64,000 nucleotides of DNA from NCBI RefSeq assembly GCF_000472445.1, contig NZ_AXAJ01000013.1, positions 110,875-174,874 of the forward strand. Direction: 5' to 3'. A model generated the notes under the pieces. It was not told the DNA's origin and made no database searches. It saw only the letters and a program-made list of their open reading frames with translations. Both the position numbers and the translations under genes were made by a program. This document shows positions 16,449 to 26,098 of this stretch, piece by piece (positions within the stretch are counted from its first letter, which is position 1; every line of letters begins with the position of its first letter). Source of the stretch: Burkholderia sp. WSM2230. Its GTDB lineage: Bacteria; Pseudomonadota; Gammaproteobacteria; Burkholderiales; Burkholderiaceae.

Positions 16449-17336
16449 ATGCAGAAGTCTCCTACGCCGCAGCCCGCTGCGGCGCTCGATAACCGGCAAC
16501 TCGATCTCCCGCTCTTTGCCGAGCCGGGGTCGACTTCGTCGTCCCCTTCCCCCTCTGCGCCGAGCGCCTCAACTAATGGCCAGCAGCCCGCCGTACCGCT
16601 CGCACCGGACGGCAGCAAGCTGCGCAGTCTGACGATCGGCGCGCGCACGCTGCATTACGCGCTCAAGCGTTCTGCGCGTCGCTCGATTGGCTTTGCCATC
16701 GACAGCACCGGGCTCACCATCACCGCGCCGCGCTGGGTCACGCTCGCGGATATAGAAACCGCAATCACGGAAAAGCAGCGCTGGATTTTCACGAAGCTGA
16801 TCGAATGGCAAACGCGCGTCGAACAGCGCGCGTTGCCGAAGGTGGACTGGAAAGACGGCGCACAAGTGCCCTATCTGGGCCAGCCGGTGCGCGTGACGCT
16901 CGGCTCGCCGCAAGGCACGCTCGCATTCAGCGCGGAACAAAGCGCGCTGCAACTGCCGCTGCCTTTACAAGCGGACCCGCAGCAGATCAAGGACCGCGTG
17001 CAAGGCTGGTTGCAGGGCGAGGCTAAGCGTCTGTTCGGCGAGCGCCTGGCGATTTACGCCGAGAAACTGGGCGTCAACTATCGCGCCTATGCGCTTTCGT
17101 CAGCGGCCACGCGCTGGGGCAGTTGTTCGAGCGACGGCAAAATTCGCCTCAACTGGCGGCTGATTCACTTTCCGCTTTCCATTATCGACTACGTAGTCGC
17201 GCACGAGCTTGCGCATCTGCGCGAGATGAACCACAGCCCGCGGTTCTGGCAAACAGTCGAGTCGATCTTTCCGGAATTCCGCGAGGCGCGGCAGACGCTG
17301 AAGTCGCATCCGCCGGAGCTGTTGCCGACGTTATAG
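16449..17336 (+). CDS. YgjP-like (DUF45) zinc metallopeptidase
   Basis: The 295-residue protein has a Pro/Ser-rich, probably disordered N-terminus (about residues 1-55) and then a YgjP-like metallopeptidase domain. The zinc site is HELAHLREMNHSPRFW near residue 255, where HELAH supplies two His ligands and the downstream His of MNHSP the third. The preceding SSAATRWGSCSSDGKIRLNW segment is diagnostic for this family. Members are often called M48- or SprT-related, and their natural substrates are unknown. It follows plsC by 44 bp. It is convergent with gloA, with an 11-bp inverted repeat between. Confidence 0.85.
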   Translation: MQKSPTPQPAAALDNRQLDLPLFAEPGSTSSSPSPSAPSASTNGQQPAVPLAPDGSKLRSLTIGARTLHYALKRSARRSIGFAIDSTGLTITAPRWVTLADIETAITEKQRWIFTKLIEWQTRVEQRALPKVDWKDGAQVPYLGQPVRVTLGSPQGTLAFSAEQSALQLPLPLQADPQQIKDRVQGWLQGEAKRLFGERLAIYAEKLGVNYRAYALSSAATRWGSCSSDGKIRLNWRLIHFPLSIIDYVVAHELAHLREMNHSPRFWQTVESIFPEFREARQTLKSHPPELLPTL

Positions 17337-17383
17337 CGTCCGTGAGCGGCTTAGCCGCTGGTGGACCGCCGGACGGCTTCACC

Positions 17384-17417
17384 GCCGCGCCATGCTGCGA
17401 TATCTACATGGCGCGGC
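17384..17417. terminator. 11-bp perfect inverted repeat between convergent genes
   Basis: GCCGCGCCATG (17384-17394) pairs with CATGGCGCGGC (17407-17417) across a 12-base loop in the 102-bp gap between the YgjP-like gene and gloA. The position suits a bidirectional terminator, but T-tracts are absent on both sides, so it may act through Rho or only stabilise 3' ends. Confidence 0.45.
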
Positions 17418-17438
17418 GCTCGGCGCACCCACGCGGCG

Positions 17439-17825
17439 TTACTTTTTCTTCTGGATGAACTCGATCTTGTAGCCGTCAGGATCGGTGACGAATGCGATCA
17501 CCGTCGTGCCGTGTTTCATGGGCCCGGCTTCGCGCACGACCGTGCCGCCTTGCGCCTTGATCTTGTCGCAGGCGGCATACGCATCTTCCACCTCGACGGC
17601 CAGGTGTCCGAAGCCGTTGCCGAGGTCATACGACGGCGTGTCCCAGTTATGCGTCAATTCGATGACGGTGCCGTCGCGCTCGTCCGTGTAGCCGACGAAC
17701 GCCAGCGTGAACTTCCCTTCCGGATAATCCTGGCGGCGCAGTAACTTCATGCCGAGCAGTTCGGTGTAAAACGCGATCGAACGGTCCAGGTCGCCGACCC
17801 GGAGCATGGTGTGAAGCAGGCGCAT
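17439..17825 (-). CDS. gloA: Lactoylglutathione lyase (glyoxalase I)
   Basis: GloA isomerises the methylglyoxal-glutathione hemithioacetal to S-lactoylglutathione. The 128-residue length and sequence match the nickel-type bacterial enzyme: MRLLHTMLRVGDLDRSIAFY at the start with metal ligand His5, Glu in GTVIELTHNW, His in FGHLAVEVEDAY, and the last Glu in PDGYKIEFIQ. The start at 17825 is the family start; the longer open frame upstream has no similarity. It is monocistronic and separated from the porin gene stop by 110 bp. Confidence 0.95.
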   Translation of the reverse strand: MRLLHTMLRVGDLDRSIAFYTELLGMKLLRRQDYPEGKFTLAFVGYTDERDGTVIELTHNWDTPSYDLGNGFGHLAVEVEDAYAACDKIKAQGGTVVREAGPMKHGTTVIAFVTDPDGYKIEFIQKKK

Positions 17826-17935
17826 CGTGTACTCCCTGTTGCTTGATGTCGAGAGCGTAAATGTACCCGGATTCGACCGCCGCTGCAGTGAGCGGAGCGC
17901 TCGCGACGCTCGCGTGAAGCGCGCGCCGCCGCGCT

Positions 17936-19048
17936 TCAGAATTGATGCCGCAGGCCCGCCATCAAGCCGATTTGCGAGCCTTTCTGCGCGAGGCCGACGC
18001 CATTCACGCCCTGCAGTTGCGCGCCGATCAGATCGCCGCGATACAGCGAATAGTCGCCTTCGACGTAGACGTCCGTGCGCTTTGACAGCGCATAGTCCGC
18101 GACAAGCTGATATTGCCATGCCGAGCCGTCTTTCGCGGCGGTCTTGCCGTCCTGCAATGTCCGCCAAACGTTCGCCGCGAAGTGCCACGCGTTACCGACC
18201 TGCTGCGTGATGCCGCCCATGAACATGCGCCGCCGCGAGAAATCCGTGTACTTCAGCGCGATCAGCGCGGGTGCCGTGAATGGTCCGTTGGCAAAACTGG
18301 AGAAGCCGGCGTCGGCGCGATTGACGATATAGCCAAGCGAAAAGCGCGTCTTGTCCCACGTGTACGAGCCGCCGAAGGTCCACGCTTTTGCCGACGCGCC
18401 GTTGACCGAATCCTTCGACTCCTCATAGGCGCCGCCGATGGTGAACGGTCCGCCGGCCGGCGCATAAGCCGCTGCCGCGCCGATCTGGCTGCCGTATGAA
18501 TTGCCCGCGTTGCCGCCGAACGCATAGCCGGCCGCGAAGCTAAAGCCGTTGTACTTCGCCTGATACTGCACCTGGTTGCTGGTCCAGATGCCGCCTGTCA
18601 TCGTCACTTCGGGTTGGAAGCTGAAGTCGTACGGAATCCACGGATTGCTGCCGTAACCGCCTACCGTGATCCCTTCGATCATCACGTTGTACTGACGGCC
18701 GAGAATCACCTGCCCGTAGGAATTCGACCGCACACCGATCTGCGCTTCGTTGAAGAACGGCAAGGTCGGATCGCTCTGCCCACTGTTGATGTAGATGCGA
18801 TTCTCGAGCTTGAAGAAGGTGGACCAGCCGCCGCCCAGGTCCTCGACGCCTTTCAGGCCCCAGCGGCTTTGCGTCATGCCGCCCGCGCCGAGCCCGAGCG
18901 ACGAATCGCCGGCCCTGTTGGCGTGGGTCAGATAGCGCACGCTCTCGTCCACCACGCCGTACAGCGTCACGCTGGACTGGGCCTGCGCGGCCGGACAACC
19001 GAGCGATAGCAACGCCACCGCGGCCGCGCTTCTGCTCAAGGTCATCAT
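17936..19048 (-). CDS. Gram-negative porin (Burkholderia OmpC-like)
   Basis: A 370-residue outer-membrane porin of the betaproteobacterial trimeric 16-strand family. The signal peptide is residues 1-23 (MMTLSRSAAAVALLSLGCPA, cleavage after AQA), followed by SSVTLYGVVDESVRYLTHAN, the canonical first strand. The SRWGLKGVEDLGGGWSTFFK segment and the terminal LMAGLRHQF, ending in Phe as the BAM signal requires, confirm it. The start is the first of two ATGs at 19048, with GAGGAG upstream. Specificity cannot be predicted. It is divergent from an EamA transporter across 342 bp, which is ample space for regulation. Confidence 0.93.
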   Translation of the reverse strand: MMTLSRSAAAVALLSLGCPAAQAQSSVTLYGVVDESVRYLTHANRAGDSSLGLGAGGMTQSRWGLKGVEDLGGGWSTFFKLENRIYINSGQSDPTLPFFNEAQIGVRSNSYGQVILGRQYNVMIEGITVGGYGSNPWIPYDFSFQPEVTMTGGIWTSNQVQYQAKYNGFSFAAGYAFGGNAGNSYGSQIGAAAAYAPAGGPFTIGGAYEESKDSVNGASAKAWTFGGSYTWDKTRFSLGYIVNRADAGFSSFANGPFTAPALIALKYTDFSRRRMFMGGITQQVGNAWHFAANVWRTLQDGKTAAKDGSAWQYQLVADYALSKRTDVYVEGDYSLYRGDLIGAQLQGVNGVGLAQKGSQIGLMAGLRHQF

Positions 19049-19390
19049 GTCGTCTCCTCGTAGCGGTTCCGCCTCGCGCGGATCGAGTCTGGCTGCTGAC
19101 GCGGGCATTGCCGACCGGCTCGACTTCCTACGAAAGCTCGGAGCCGTCGGCGTCACGCGCATGAATGTACCGACAGAAGTTTCGTCGAACCTTATCGCGA
19201 AACCGTGATGGTAAGAAATAGTGTGTTGCGCGAGCGTTGCGCCGGATCCGCGAAATCCGCAAATCACTTGCGACTTGCAAGAAGCACGCGTAGGCGAAGG
19301 GGACATCGGCTGGATCGGGAGGGCGGGTTTGCTATCGTACGGGCTGCGCCGTTCAACCTGTCTCGCCTTCAACCACACACACCTGCCCCG
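19049..19390. other. 342-bp divergent promoter region between porin and EamA gene
   Basis: The region must hold the porin promoter (minus) and the EamA promoter (plus). The porin Shine-Dalgarno GAGGAG lies just upstream of 19048. A relatively A/T-rich part is at 19155-19275. An imperfect dyad (CTTATC to GGTAAG, about 19191-19216) is seen, but it is too weak to call an operator. No gene or RNA was recognised. Confidence 0.5.
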
Positions 19391-20326
19391 ATGAGCACCA
19401 CTGCCCTGCCCACGCGTCGCGCCCCTGATGGTTTCGCCGTTCTGCTGATGGTCGGCTTGTGCGCGATCTGGGGATTCCAGCAAGTGGCGATCAAGACCAC
19501 CAATGCAGCGCTGCCGCCGCTCTTTCAGGCGGGCCTGCGCTCGACCATCGCGGCGCTGCTCGTGTGGGGCTGGGCTCGCTCGCGCGGCACGCCGCTGTTC
19601 CGCGACGACGGCACGCTCGCCGCCGGCCTGCTGGCGGGCATGCTGTTCGCGGCTGAATTCGTGTGCATCTTCCTTGGACTCACGTTGACCAGTGCGTCGC
19701 GCATGGCGGTCTTTCTCTACACCGCGCCGTGCTTCACGGCCCTTGGCCTGCACTGGTTCGTCGAAGGCGAACGGATGCGGCCGCTTCAATGGCTCGGCAT
19801 TGTCGTGGCGTTCGCCGGCATGTCGCTGGCTTTCGCGGACGGCTTCCTGCATGGCACTGCGGCAAGCGGCTCGTCACTGGCCGGCGTGGCGGGCGACGCG
19901 CTCGGCGTGCTGGCGGGCGTCGCATGGGCCGCGACGACCGTCGTGGTGCGCGCGACGCGGCTTGCACACTCGAGCGCGAGCAAGACGCTCTTCTATCAGC
20001 TCGCGGTATCCGCCGTGGTTCTGCTCGCGCTGGCGCTCGCACTCGGCGAGGCGCGCGTCGAGACGCTCACGCCGCTCGTCGTCGCGAGCCTTGCGTATCA
20101 GGCGGTGGTGGTGGCGTTCGTCAGCTATCTGGTGTGGTTCTGGCTGCTCACGCGCTATGTCGCGTCGCGACTCTCGGTGTTCTCGTTTCTCACGCCGCTC
20201 TTTGGCGTGACCTTCGGTGTGTTGCTGCTCGGCGAGTCGTTCAGCCTGCGCTTTCTGATGGCAGCGGCACTCGTGCTGACCGGCATCGCGCTGGTCAATG
20301 CGCCGGCCAAGCGCGCGGCGAGCTAG
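19391..20326 (+). CDS. EamA-family (DMT) transporter
   Basis: The 311-residue protein has ten predicted transmembrane helices in two EamA repeats. The first begins FAVLLMVGLCAIWGFQQVAI with the usual Trp-Gly pair, and the second near residue 175 begins GDALGVLAGVAWAATTVVVR. Family members export metabolites or amino acids; the substrate cannot be predicted. The ATG at 19391 was chosen because the hydrophobic core begins there, while the long in-frame extension upstream is Arg-rich and unlike a membrane protein. It is convergent with rsmA, 31 bp away. Confidence 0.85.
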   Translation: MSTTALPTRRAPDGFAVLLMVGLCAIWGFQQVAIKTTNAALPPLFQAGLRSTIAALLVWGWARSRGTPLFRDDGTLAAGLLAGMLFAAEFVCIFLGLTLTSASRMAVFLYTAPCFTALGLHWFVEGERMRPLQWLGIVVAFAGMSLAFADGFLHGTAASGSSLAGVAGDALGVLAGVAWAATTVVVRATRLAHSSASKTLFYQLAVSAVVLLALALALGEARVETLTPLVVASLAYQAVVVAFVSYLVWFWLLTRYVASRLSVFSFLTPLFGVTFGVLLLGESFSLRFLMAAALVLTGIALVNAPAKRAAS

Positions 20327-20357
20327 CACGAACGCAGTAACGCCTCGCGGCTCGCCC

Positions 20358-21188
20358 TCAGGCCTTGGCCGCCACGAGCTGCGCCACGCGGACGTATTCG
20401 GCCACCGGCACGTCTTCGGCGCGGCGCTGCAAGTCGAAGCCGATGGCGTCGAAATCCACCGTGTCGCGCAATGCGGCCAGCGTGTTGCGCAGCATCTTGC
20501 GCCGCTGCGAGAAGGCGGCGGTGACCACCTCGCCGAGCACGCGCTCGTCCACCGGCGTCAGCTCGTGCGGCGCATACGGGATCATGCGCACGATTGCCGA
20601 ATCCACTTTTGGCGGCGGCTGGAATGCCTCGGGCGGCACGTCGAGCTGCTTGTCGATCACATAGCGGTACTGCAGCATCACCGAAAGACGGCTGAACGCC
20701 TTCGTGCCGGGCTCGGCCACCATCCGCTCGACCACTTCGTTCTGCAGCATGAAGTGCTGATCGATCACGCGACGCGCGAACGACGTCAGGTGAAACAGCA
20801 GCGGGCTCGAAATGTTGTACGGCAGGTTGCCGACAATGCGCAGCGACGGCGCATCGCCAGGCGCGGCCAGCGAGCCGAAGTCGAACGCGAGCGCGTCGCC
20901 CGCATGCAGCTCGAGCAGATCGCCGAACTTGTTCTTCAGACGCCCGATCAGATCGCGGTCCAGTTCGACAGCGTGCAGCGGCGCCTCGGGCGTGGCAAGA
21001 CGCTCGATCAACGGCTCGGTCAGCGCGCCGAGCCCTGGTCCGATTTCGACCATGCGCTCGCCGCGCTGTGGCCGGATCACGTCGACGATCGAATCGATCA
21101 CGCCCATGTCGACCAGAAAATTCTGCCCGAAACGCTTGCGCGCGATATGACCTTGGTGCCGGCCTTGCTGCTGTCTGCTGGTGGACAT
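20358..21188 (-). CDS. rsmA: 16S rRNA (adenine1518-N6/adenine1519-N6)-dimethyltransferase
   Basis: RsmA (KsgA) dimethylates two adjacent adenines in helix 45 of 16S rRNA during small-subunit maturation. The 276-residue protein shows KRFGQNFLVDMGVIDSIVD at the N-terminus and the SAM motif MVEIGPGLGALTEPLIERL near residue 48. The catalytic motif NLPYNISSPLLFHL is near 122, and FQPPPKVDSAIVRM near 190. It is the last gene of the lptD-surA-pdxA-rsmA operon, 98 bp after pdxA, an order conserved in many proteobacteria. Confidence 0.96.
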   Translation of the reverse strand: MSTSRQQQGRHQGHIARKRFGQNFLVDMGVIDSIVDVIRPQRGERMVEIGPGLGALTEPLIERLATPEAPLHAVELDRDLIGRLKNKFGDLLELHAGDALAFDFGSLAAPGDAPSLRIVGNLPYNISSPLLFHLTSFARRVIDQHFMLQNEVVERMVAEPGTKAFSRLSVMLQYRYVIDKQLDVPPEAFQPPPKVDSAIVRMIPYAPHELTPVDERVLGEVVTAAFSQRRKMLRNTLAALRDTVDFDAIGFDLQRRAEDVPVAEYVRVAQLVAAKA

Positions 21189-21286
21189 CGAAGAAACGCT
21201 AAAGAGTGAGAACTGCTTGAAAAAAGACCACGCGCGAAGCCGCGGATACGACGCTCAATGAGCCACGCTAAATATGCAGCGTTGAA

Positions 21287-22297
21287 TCAGCCCGCGCGGC
21301 GATGTTGCGCCATGGAAACCGCGGTGTCGATCGCCGCGATCAAACTGCCCGCGTCGGCGCGGCCAGTGCCGGCGAGATCGAGCGCGGTTCCGTGATCGAC
21401 CGACGTGCGGATGATCGGCAAGCCGAGCGTCACGTTGATGCCTTCGCCGAACGTCGCGTACTTCAGCACCGGCAAGCCCTGATCGTGAAACATGGCGAGC
21501 ACGCAGTCGGCTTCGTCCAGATAACGCGGCTGAAACAGCGTGTCGGCCGGATAGGGACCGCGCGCGTCGATGCCCTCACTATTCGCGAGCTTGAGCGCCG
21601 GCGAAATGACGTCGATTTCCTCGCGGCCCAGATAGCCGTTTTCGCCCGCGTGCGGGTTGAGCCCCGTGACGAGGATGCGCGGCGCGGGCAGGCCGAAGTG
21701 ATGCCGCAAGTCGTGATCGACAATGCGCAGCGTTTCGACGAGACCCTCGATTGAAAGCGCCGCCGACACGTCCTTGAGCGGCAGATGCGTGGTGGCGAGC
21801 GCCACGCGCAGCGGACGCTTGCCGGTGCCCGCCAGCATCATTACCACGCGCGGCGTGTGGGTGCGTTCCGCGAGATATTCGGTGTGGCCTGTAAAAGGCA
21901 CGCCCGCGTCGTTGATGGTGCTCTTTTGCAGCGGCGCGGTGACGATCGCGTCGAAAGTGCCGGCCATGGCGCCGTCGATTGCGCTGTCCAGAAGGTCGAG
22001 CACGTAGCGCCCATTGCCCGCGCTCAGCTTGCCGGCGACCGCCGGCACGCCGAGCGGCCGATGCTGCATGCGGATGCGCGAGGCGTCCGCCTGCAGCGCA
22101 CTCCAGTCCACGCCCACTGCGCGTGCGCGTTCCGCGAGAAGCGCGGCATCGCCCAGCACCGTGAACTGCGCGCCGGGCCAGTGCGTTGCCGCGCCGGCCA
22201 GCGCTTGAACCGTGAGTTCGGGACCGACGCCGGCCGGCTCGCCGGTGGTGATCGCGATCTGCAACGGCAAGCTGGCGGACTGGGCGGCGGTGCTCAT
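21287..22297 (-). CDS. pdxA: 4-hydroxythreonine-4-phosphate dehydrogenase
   Basis: PdxA oxidises 4-phosphohydroxy-L-threonine in the DXP-dependent pyridoxal 5'-phosphate pathway. Of normal length (336 residues), it opens with LQIAITTGEPAGVGPELTVQ and carries FTGHTEYLAERT, TGLNPHAGENGYLGREE (metal-binding His region) and MFHDQGLPVLKYATFGEGIN. The C-terminal half has RTSVDHGTALDLAGTGRAD. It starts five bases after the surA stop codon, so tight coupling in the operon is expected. Confidence 0.96.
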   Translation of the reverse strand: MSTAAQSASLPLQIAITTGEPAGVGPELTVQALAGAATHWPGAQFTVLGDAALLAERARAVGVDWSALQADASRIRMQHRPLGVPAVAGKLSAGNGRYVLDLLDSAIDGAMAGTFDAIVTAPLQKSTINDAGVPFTGHTEYLAERTHTPRVVMMLAGTGKRPLRVALATTHLPLKDVSAALSIEGLVETLRIVDHDLRHHFGLPAPRILVTGLNPHAGENGYLGREEIDVISPALKLANSEGIDARGPYPADTLFQPRYLDEADCVLAMFHDQGLPVLKYATFGEGINVTLGLPIIRTSVDHGTALDLAGTGRADAGSLIAAIDTAVSMAQHRRAG

Positions 22298-22302
22298 GAT
22301 GG

Positions 22303-23655
22303 TTACTGAATGCTCGACAGATCAGGTTTCACTTCGACATAAGCGGTGTCGCGCAGTTCGCGCAGCCAGTCTGCGTAAGCCTGCTCCGCCTTGCGCTGAC
22401 CGATGGCCTGGCGCGCGAGGTCCATTTGCTGGGCGATGGAGCCTTGCGCCTCGCGGCGCTCCAGCACCTGAATCAGGTGATAACCGTATTCGCTGCGCAC
22501 TGGGTCGCTGATCTGGCCGTCCTGCAGCGTGTTCATCGCGCGCTCGAATTCCGGCACCGTTTCGCCCGGGCTGATCCAGCCGAGGTCGCCGCCCTGCGAC
22601 GAAGAACCGTCTTGCGAATAGGTGTGAGCGAACTTCGCGAAGTCGCCGCCCGCGGCGATTTCCCGCTTGATTTCGAGCAGCTTCTGACGCGCTTGCGGTT
22701 CGGACATGCCGTCGCCGACGCGCAGCAGAATGTGGCGCACGTGCGTTTGCATGAGCTTGGGGGCGTCCGAACTCGTGCCCTGACCGGTGCGGCGGTCGAC
22801 GAGACGCACGATTTCAAAGCCGTCGCTGGTGCGGATGAGCTCCGGATTGACCTGGCCCGGACGCAGCGCCGAGGCGGCCTTGACGAACTCCGGCGGCAGC
22901 TTCGACGGCGACGCGTAGCCCATGTCGCCGCCCTTGCCCGCATCCGGCGCCTGCGAATTCGACTTCGCGAGCTTTTCGAAGTTGGCGCCGCCCTTGGCTT
23001 CGGCGAGCAGTGCCTCGGCCTTCTTCTGAGCCGCTTCAATGTCCGTTTGCGGCGCGTTCAGCGGCGCTTTCAGGAGAATATGTTCCATGTGCAGGTCGCT
23101 CGTCGCACCGGCATTCGGACCGCGCTGACTCGCGATGTAGTTCGCGACTTCCGCGTCTGACACCGTGACCTTGCTGTCCACTTCCTTTTCACGCAAACGC
23201 GAAAGCGTGAGCTCCGTGCGCGCGTCGCTCGTGAACGTGGTCCAGGGCACGCCTTGCGCCTCGATACGCGCGCGGTAGACGTCGAGCGTCAGATTGTTCG
23301 CCTGAGCGAGGCGCTCGAGCGTTTTCTGCACCGCCGCGTCGTCGATATTGATGCCGACTTCCTTCGCCTTCTGCAACTGGATGCGCTCCAGCACCATCTG
23401 GTTGAGCACCTGCTGACGCAACTGGTCGGCCGGCGGAACCGGCGCGTTCTGCTGCTGCAGACGCCGGGCGATCAGGCCCGCGCGCTCGTCGAGCTCGCGC
23501 CGCGTGATGACACCGTTGTTGACCACTGCGGCAATCGTGTCGACCGTCTGGCCGCGGTTGCCGGCGAGCGCCTGCGCCTGTACCGGCGCAACCGACACGA
23601 AAGACGCCACGGCGGCAAGACCTGCCGCGAGCGTTGCCAAGCGAAGCTTTTTCAT
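22303..23655 (-). CDS. surA: Periplasmic chaperone and peptidyl-prolyl isomerase SurA
   Basis: SurA escorts unfolded outer-membrane proteins, including LptD encoded just upstream, across the periplasm to the BAM complex. The 450-residue precursor has a signal peptide (MKKLRLATLAAGLAAVASFV, cleaved near VQAQA), a SurA N-domain (about 45-165), and two parvulin PPIase domains. Domain 1 begins near MEHILLKAPLNAPQ and domain 2 near TQTHVRHILLRVGDGMS-type sequence, with the GGDLGWISPGETVPEFE strand in the second. The ATG at 23655 is chosen because it opens the signal peptide; the upstream open frame is not similar to anything expected. Confidence 0.95.
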   Translation of the reverse strand: MKKLRLATLAAGLAAVASFVSVAPVQAQALAGNRGQTVDTIAAVVNNGVITRRELDERAGLIARRLQQQNAPVPPADQLRQQVLNQMVLERIQLQKAKEVGINIDDAAVQKTLERLAQANNLTLDVYRARIEAQGVPWTTFTSDARTELTLSRLREKEVDSKVTVSDAEVANYIASQRGPNAGATSDLHMEHILLKAPLNAPQTDIEAAQKKAEALLAEAKGGANFEKLAKSNSQAPDAGKGGDMGYASPSKLPPEFVKAASALRPGQVNPELIRTSDGFEIVRLVDRRTGQGTSSDAPKLMQTHVRHILLRVGDGMSEPQARQKLLEIKREIAAGGDFAKFAHTYSQDGSSSQGGDLGWISPGETVPEFERAMNTLQDGQISDPVRSEYGYHLIQVLERREAQGSIAQQMDLARQAIGQRKAEQAYADWLRELRDTAYVEVKPDLSSIQ

Positions 23656-23731
23656 GATTGCCACAGATACTCCAATGATGTCGGGCACGCCTGGCCCGTC
23701 TTTTCGCATTCGATGAACGACCGGGCGAGCG

Positions 23732-26098
23732 TCATTCGTAATTGATGAACCGCGATTCCGGCGGCGGCGGTGGCGGCAGCGGCGTATAGCCCGCCACGCT
23801 GCTGCGGAACGCGGCAATCAGCCCGTTGTCGACGCTCGACAGACCCTTGAACGTCAACTGCGCGAGAAAGCGCGTGCTCGACTGATGCTGACCCGACGTA
23901 TTCAGCCCGTTTGCGTAGCGCTGAATGCCGGCGCCGAGCGTCCAGCAGTCGGCGTCGTACTGCAGACCGACGAGTCCGTCGACGATCCGATGCCCGCCGA
24001 GGTCGTAGTTGAACCGCCCAACCCCGAACACCCGATGCGTGAGCGGCCATTGCCCCGAAACCAGCACCTGGTTGATAGGCTGGTTGTCGAGCGTGGTGTT
24101 CGCGCGCGTGTAACGATACGCGACATTGAGCACCTTGCCGGTTGCCGGGCTGAACCCGAAACCCACGCTCGTCTTGACCAGCTGGTTGTTGTCCGCATTA
24201 TATTGGAACGCAGTTTCCGACGCGAAACCGGCCCCGAGCTTCAGCGACGCGCCCACGATCAGGTCCGAATGCGTGGCCTGCGTGCTGGTCTGATTCGGCA
24301 GCAGCGTGACGCGCTGATCCTGGAAGTAGTACTGCTGCGCGATCACGAAGCGCGCGCGTTCGTCGCCCGTTGCCGGGTTGATGAAGCGCGTGGTGATAGC
24401 TGCGGTCAGCCGGTTGGCGTCCGCGATACGGTCGTTGCCGACGAACGTGTTCGGCGTGAAGATTTCCGCAAGCCCGAAATCGGATTCGGCCGTATCGAAG
24501 AGCGGCGCCGACGCCTGATTGCGATACGGCGTGTACACGTAGTACAGGCGCGGTTCCAGCGTCTGGATGTAATCCTCGCCGAAGAGCCGGACCGAGCGAT
24601 CGAAAATCAGGCCGGTGTCGAAAGTCAGCGTCGGAATGGATTCCGTGAAATTCTTCGGCGTACCGACCGGCACGTCGCCGCTGATGTTGTTCAGGTTATA
24701 CGACGCGAAGTGCCACTGCACCTTGGGCGTGACGAAATAGCCCGGCCCCACCACCGAGTACGAAATGTACGGGTTGAACATCACCCGCTGACCCTGGGTC
24801 ATGTCCGCGGTGGTGATGCGGAAGTTCGTGTAGTCCGCTTCGGCGCCGAAGTCGAAGCCGCCCACGTTGTACTTCGCGTACTTCACGTTCAACTGCGGCT
24901 CGCGGCCATACGGCGCGACCGACGGCGTGAGCGTCTGCCAGTGCTGCTCGCGCGCGAGCACCGACCACGGACCGTTGTTGTAGGTCAACCCCGCTTCCTG
25001 CTGATACAGGAGCTGGGTGCCGTTCATGAACTGATTGGCCGACGACGACAGGTCTTCCGGATACGTGTTGTCCGAAACCTTGTTGTAGTAGATGTAGCCG
25101 CCGAACCCGTTGCCGAAGTTCTGGTTGTGCTGGATATACAGCGCGTAGCGGTTGGTCTTCGTCAGCCGGTCGTTCGGCAGGAATTCGCCGGTAATCGAGC
25201 CGGAATACGTGGGCGACAGATAGCGGAACGCGGTCTGCAACTGCACACCACGCTTGGAGATCAGACGCGGCGTGAGCGTCAGATCGCGATTCGGCGCGAT
25301 GTTGAAGTAATACGGCACCGAAAGTTCGAAGCCGTTCGTCGAACTGAGCGAGAACGTGGGCGGCAAAATACCGCTGCGCCGCTCGCCCGACAGCGGAAAC
25401 GACAGCCACGGCGACGCGAACACCGGCAGGCCCTGGAAGAACAGCACGCTGTTGTAGGCCACGCCTTCGTCGGCGCCTGTGTCGAAATCGAACTCGCTAC
25501 CTTTGATGTACCACGCCGGATTGTCCGCGCACGCGCAGGCCGTGTATGTGCCCTTCGTGAACACCGAGCGCTCGTTGTCGAGCAGGTCGACGCGCTCCGC
25601 GCTGCCCGAGCCGCCCGTCACGTTGAAGTGATACTTGGGCGCCGTCATGAAGCCTTCGCTCGAATCCACGCGCATATGCGCTTCCGGTCCGGCGAAGGTC
25701 GTGCCGTTGTTGTTCAGGCGGACCTGGCCGTATGCGTCGGCCATGTCCGTGTCCTGATCGTAATGCAGCGCGTCGGCCTTGATGACGACCGTACTGCGAC
25801 GCACTTCCGCTGCGCCCTTGACGGCCATGTCCTGGTCCGTCGTGCCGTTGGTTGAATCGCCGAGCACGAAGGTGGCCGGCTTCTGCCCGGCCTGCAGCAC
25901 ATGGTCTTCGAGTTGCGGAGCGAGCCGCATGCCCCACGGTGGGTCGATTGGCTGCGGCTGTGCTGCCTCGCCGACCAGTTGGGCGTGAGCGAGCGCGGGC
26001 ACGAGGCCCGGAACGGCGATCAACGCCGCGACGAGCCGCCTTTTGCGCGGCATCGCGGCACAAGAGGGATTCGTTTGGGAAAGCTGTCTAGGCGGCAT
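23732..26098 (-). CDS. lptD: LPS-assembly outer-membrane protein LptD
   Basis: LptD inserts lipopolysaccharide into the outer leaflet of the outer membrane together with LptE. The 788-residue precursor has a signal sequence ending near PALAHAQLVG, an OstA/LptA-like jellyroll (residues about 85-220, with KADALHYDQDTDMADAYGQV) and a large C-terminal beta-barrel. Cysteines in TYTACACADNPAW and near DADCWTLGAG are candidates for the inter-domain disulfides. The start at 26098 gives a longer n-region; ATG 26053 is an alternative that would still leave a signal peptide. It is first in the lptD-surA-pdxA-rsmA operon and divergent from amgK. Confidence 0.95.
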   Translation of the reverse strand: MPPRQLSQTNPSCAAMPRKRRLVAALIAVPGLVPALAHAQLVGEAAQPQPIDPPWGMRLAPQLEDHVLQAGQKPATFVLGDSTNGTTDQDMAVKGAAEVRRSTVVIKADALHYDQDTDMADAYGQVRLNNNGTTFAGPEAHMRVDSSEGFMTAPKYHFNVTGGSGSAERVDLLDNERSVFTKGTYTACACADNPAWYIKGSEFDFDTGADEGVAYNSVLFFQGLPVFASPWLSFPLSGERRSGILPPTFSLSSTNGFELSVPYYFNIAPNRDLTLTPRLISKRGVQLQTAFRYLSPTYSGSITGEFLPNDRLTKTNRYALYIQHNQNFGNGFGGYIYYNKVSDNTYPEDLSSSANQFMNGTQLLYQQEAGLTYNNGPWSVLAREQHWQTLTPSVAPYGREPQLNVKYAKYNVGGFDFGAEADYTNFRITTADMTQGQRVMFNPYISYSVVGPGYFVTPKVQWHFASYNLNNISGDVPVGTPKNFTESIPTLTFDTGLIFDRSVRLFGEDYIQTLEPRLYYVYTPYRNQASAPLFDTAESDFGLAEIFTPNTFVGNDRIADANRLTAAITTRFINPATGDERARFVIAQQYYFQDQRVTLLPNQTSTQATHSDLIVGASLKLGAGFASETAFQYNADNNQLVKTSVGFGFSPATGKVLNVAYRYTRANTTLDNQPINQVLVSGQWPLTHRVFGVGRFNYDLGGHRIVDGLVGLQYDADCWTLGAGIQRYANGLNTSGQHQSSTRFLAQLTFKGLSSVDNGLIAAFRSSVAGYTPLPPPPPPESRFINYE

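Noticed and set aside
23885..25855. 656-codon open frame on the plus strand over lptD
   Set aside because: Antisense shadow of a confident gene.
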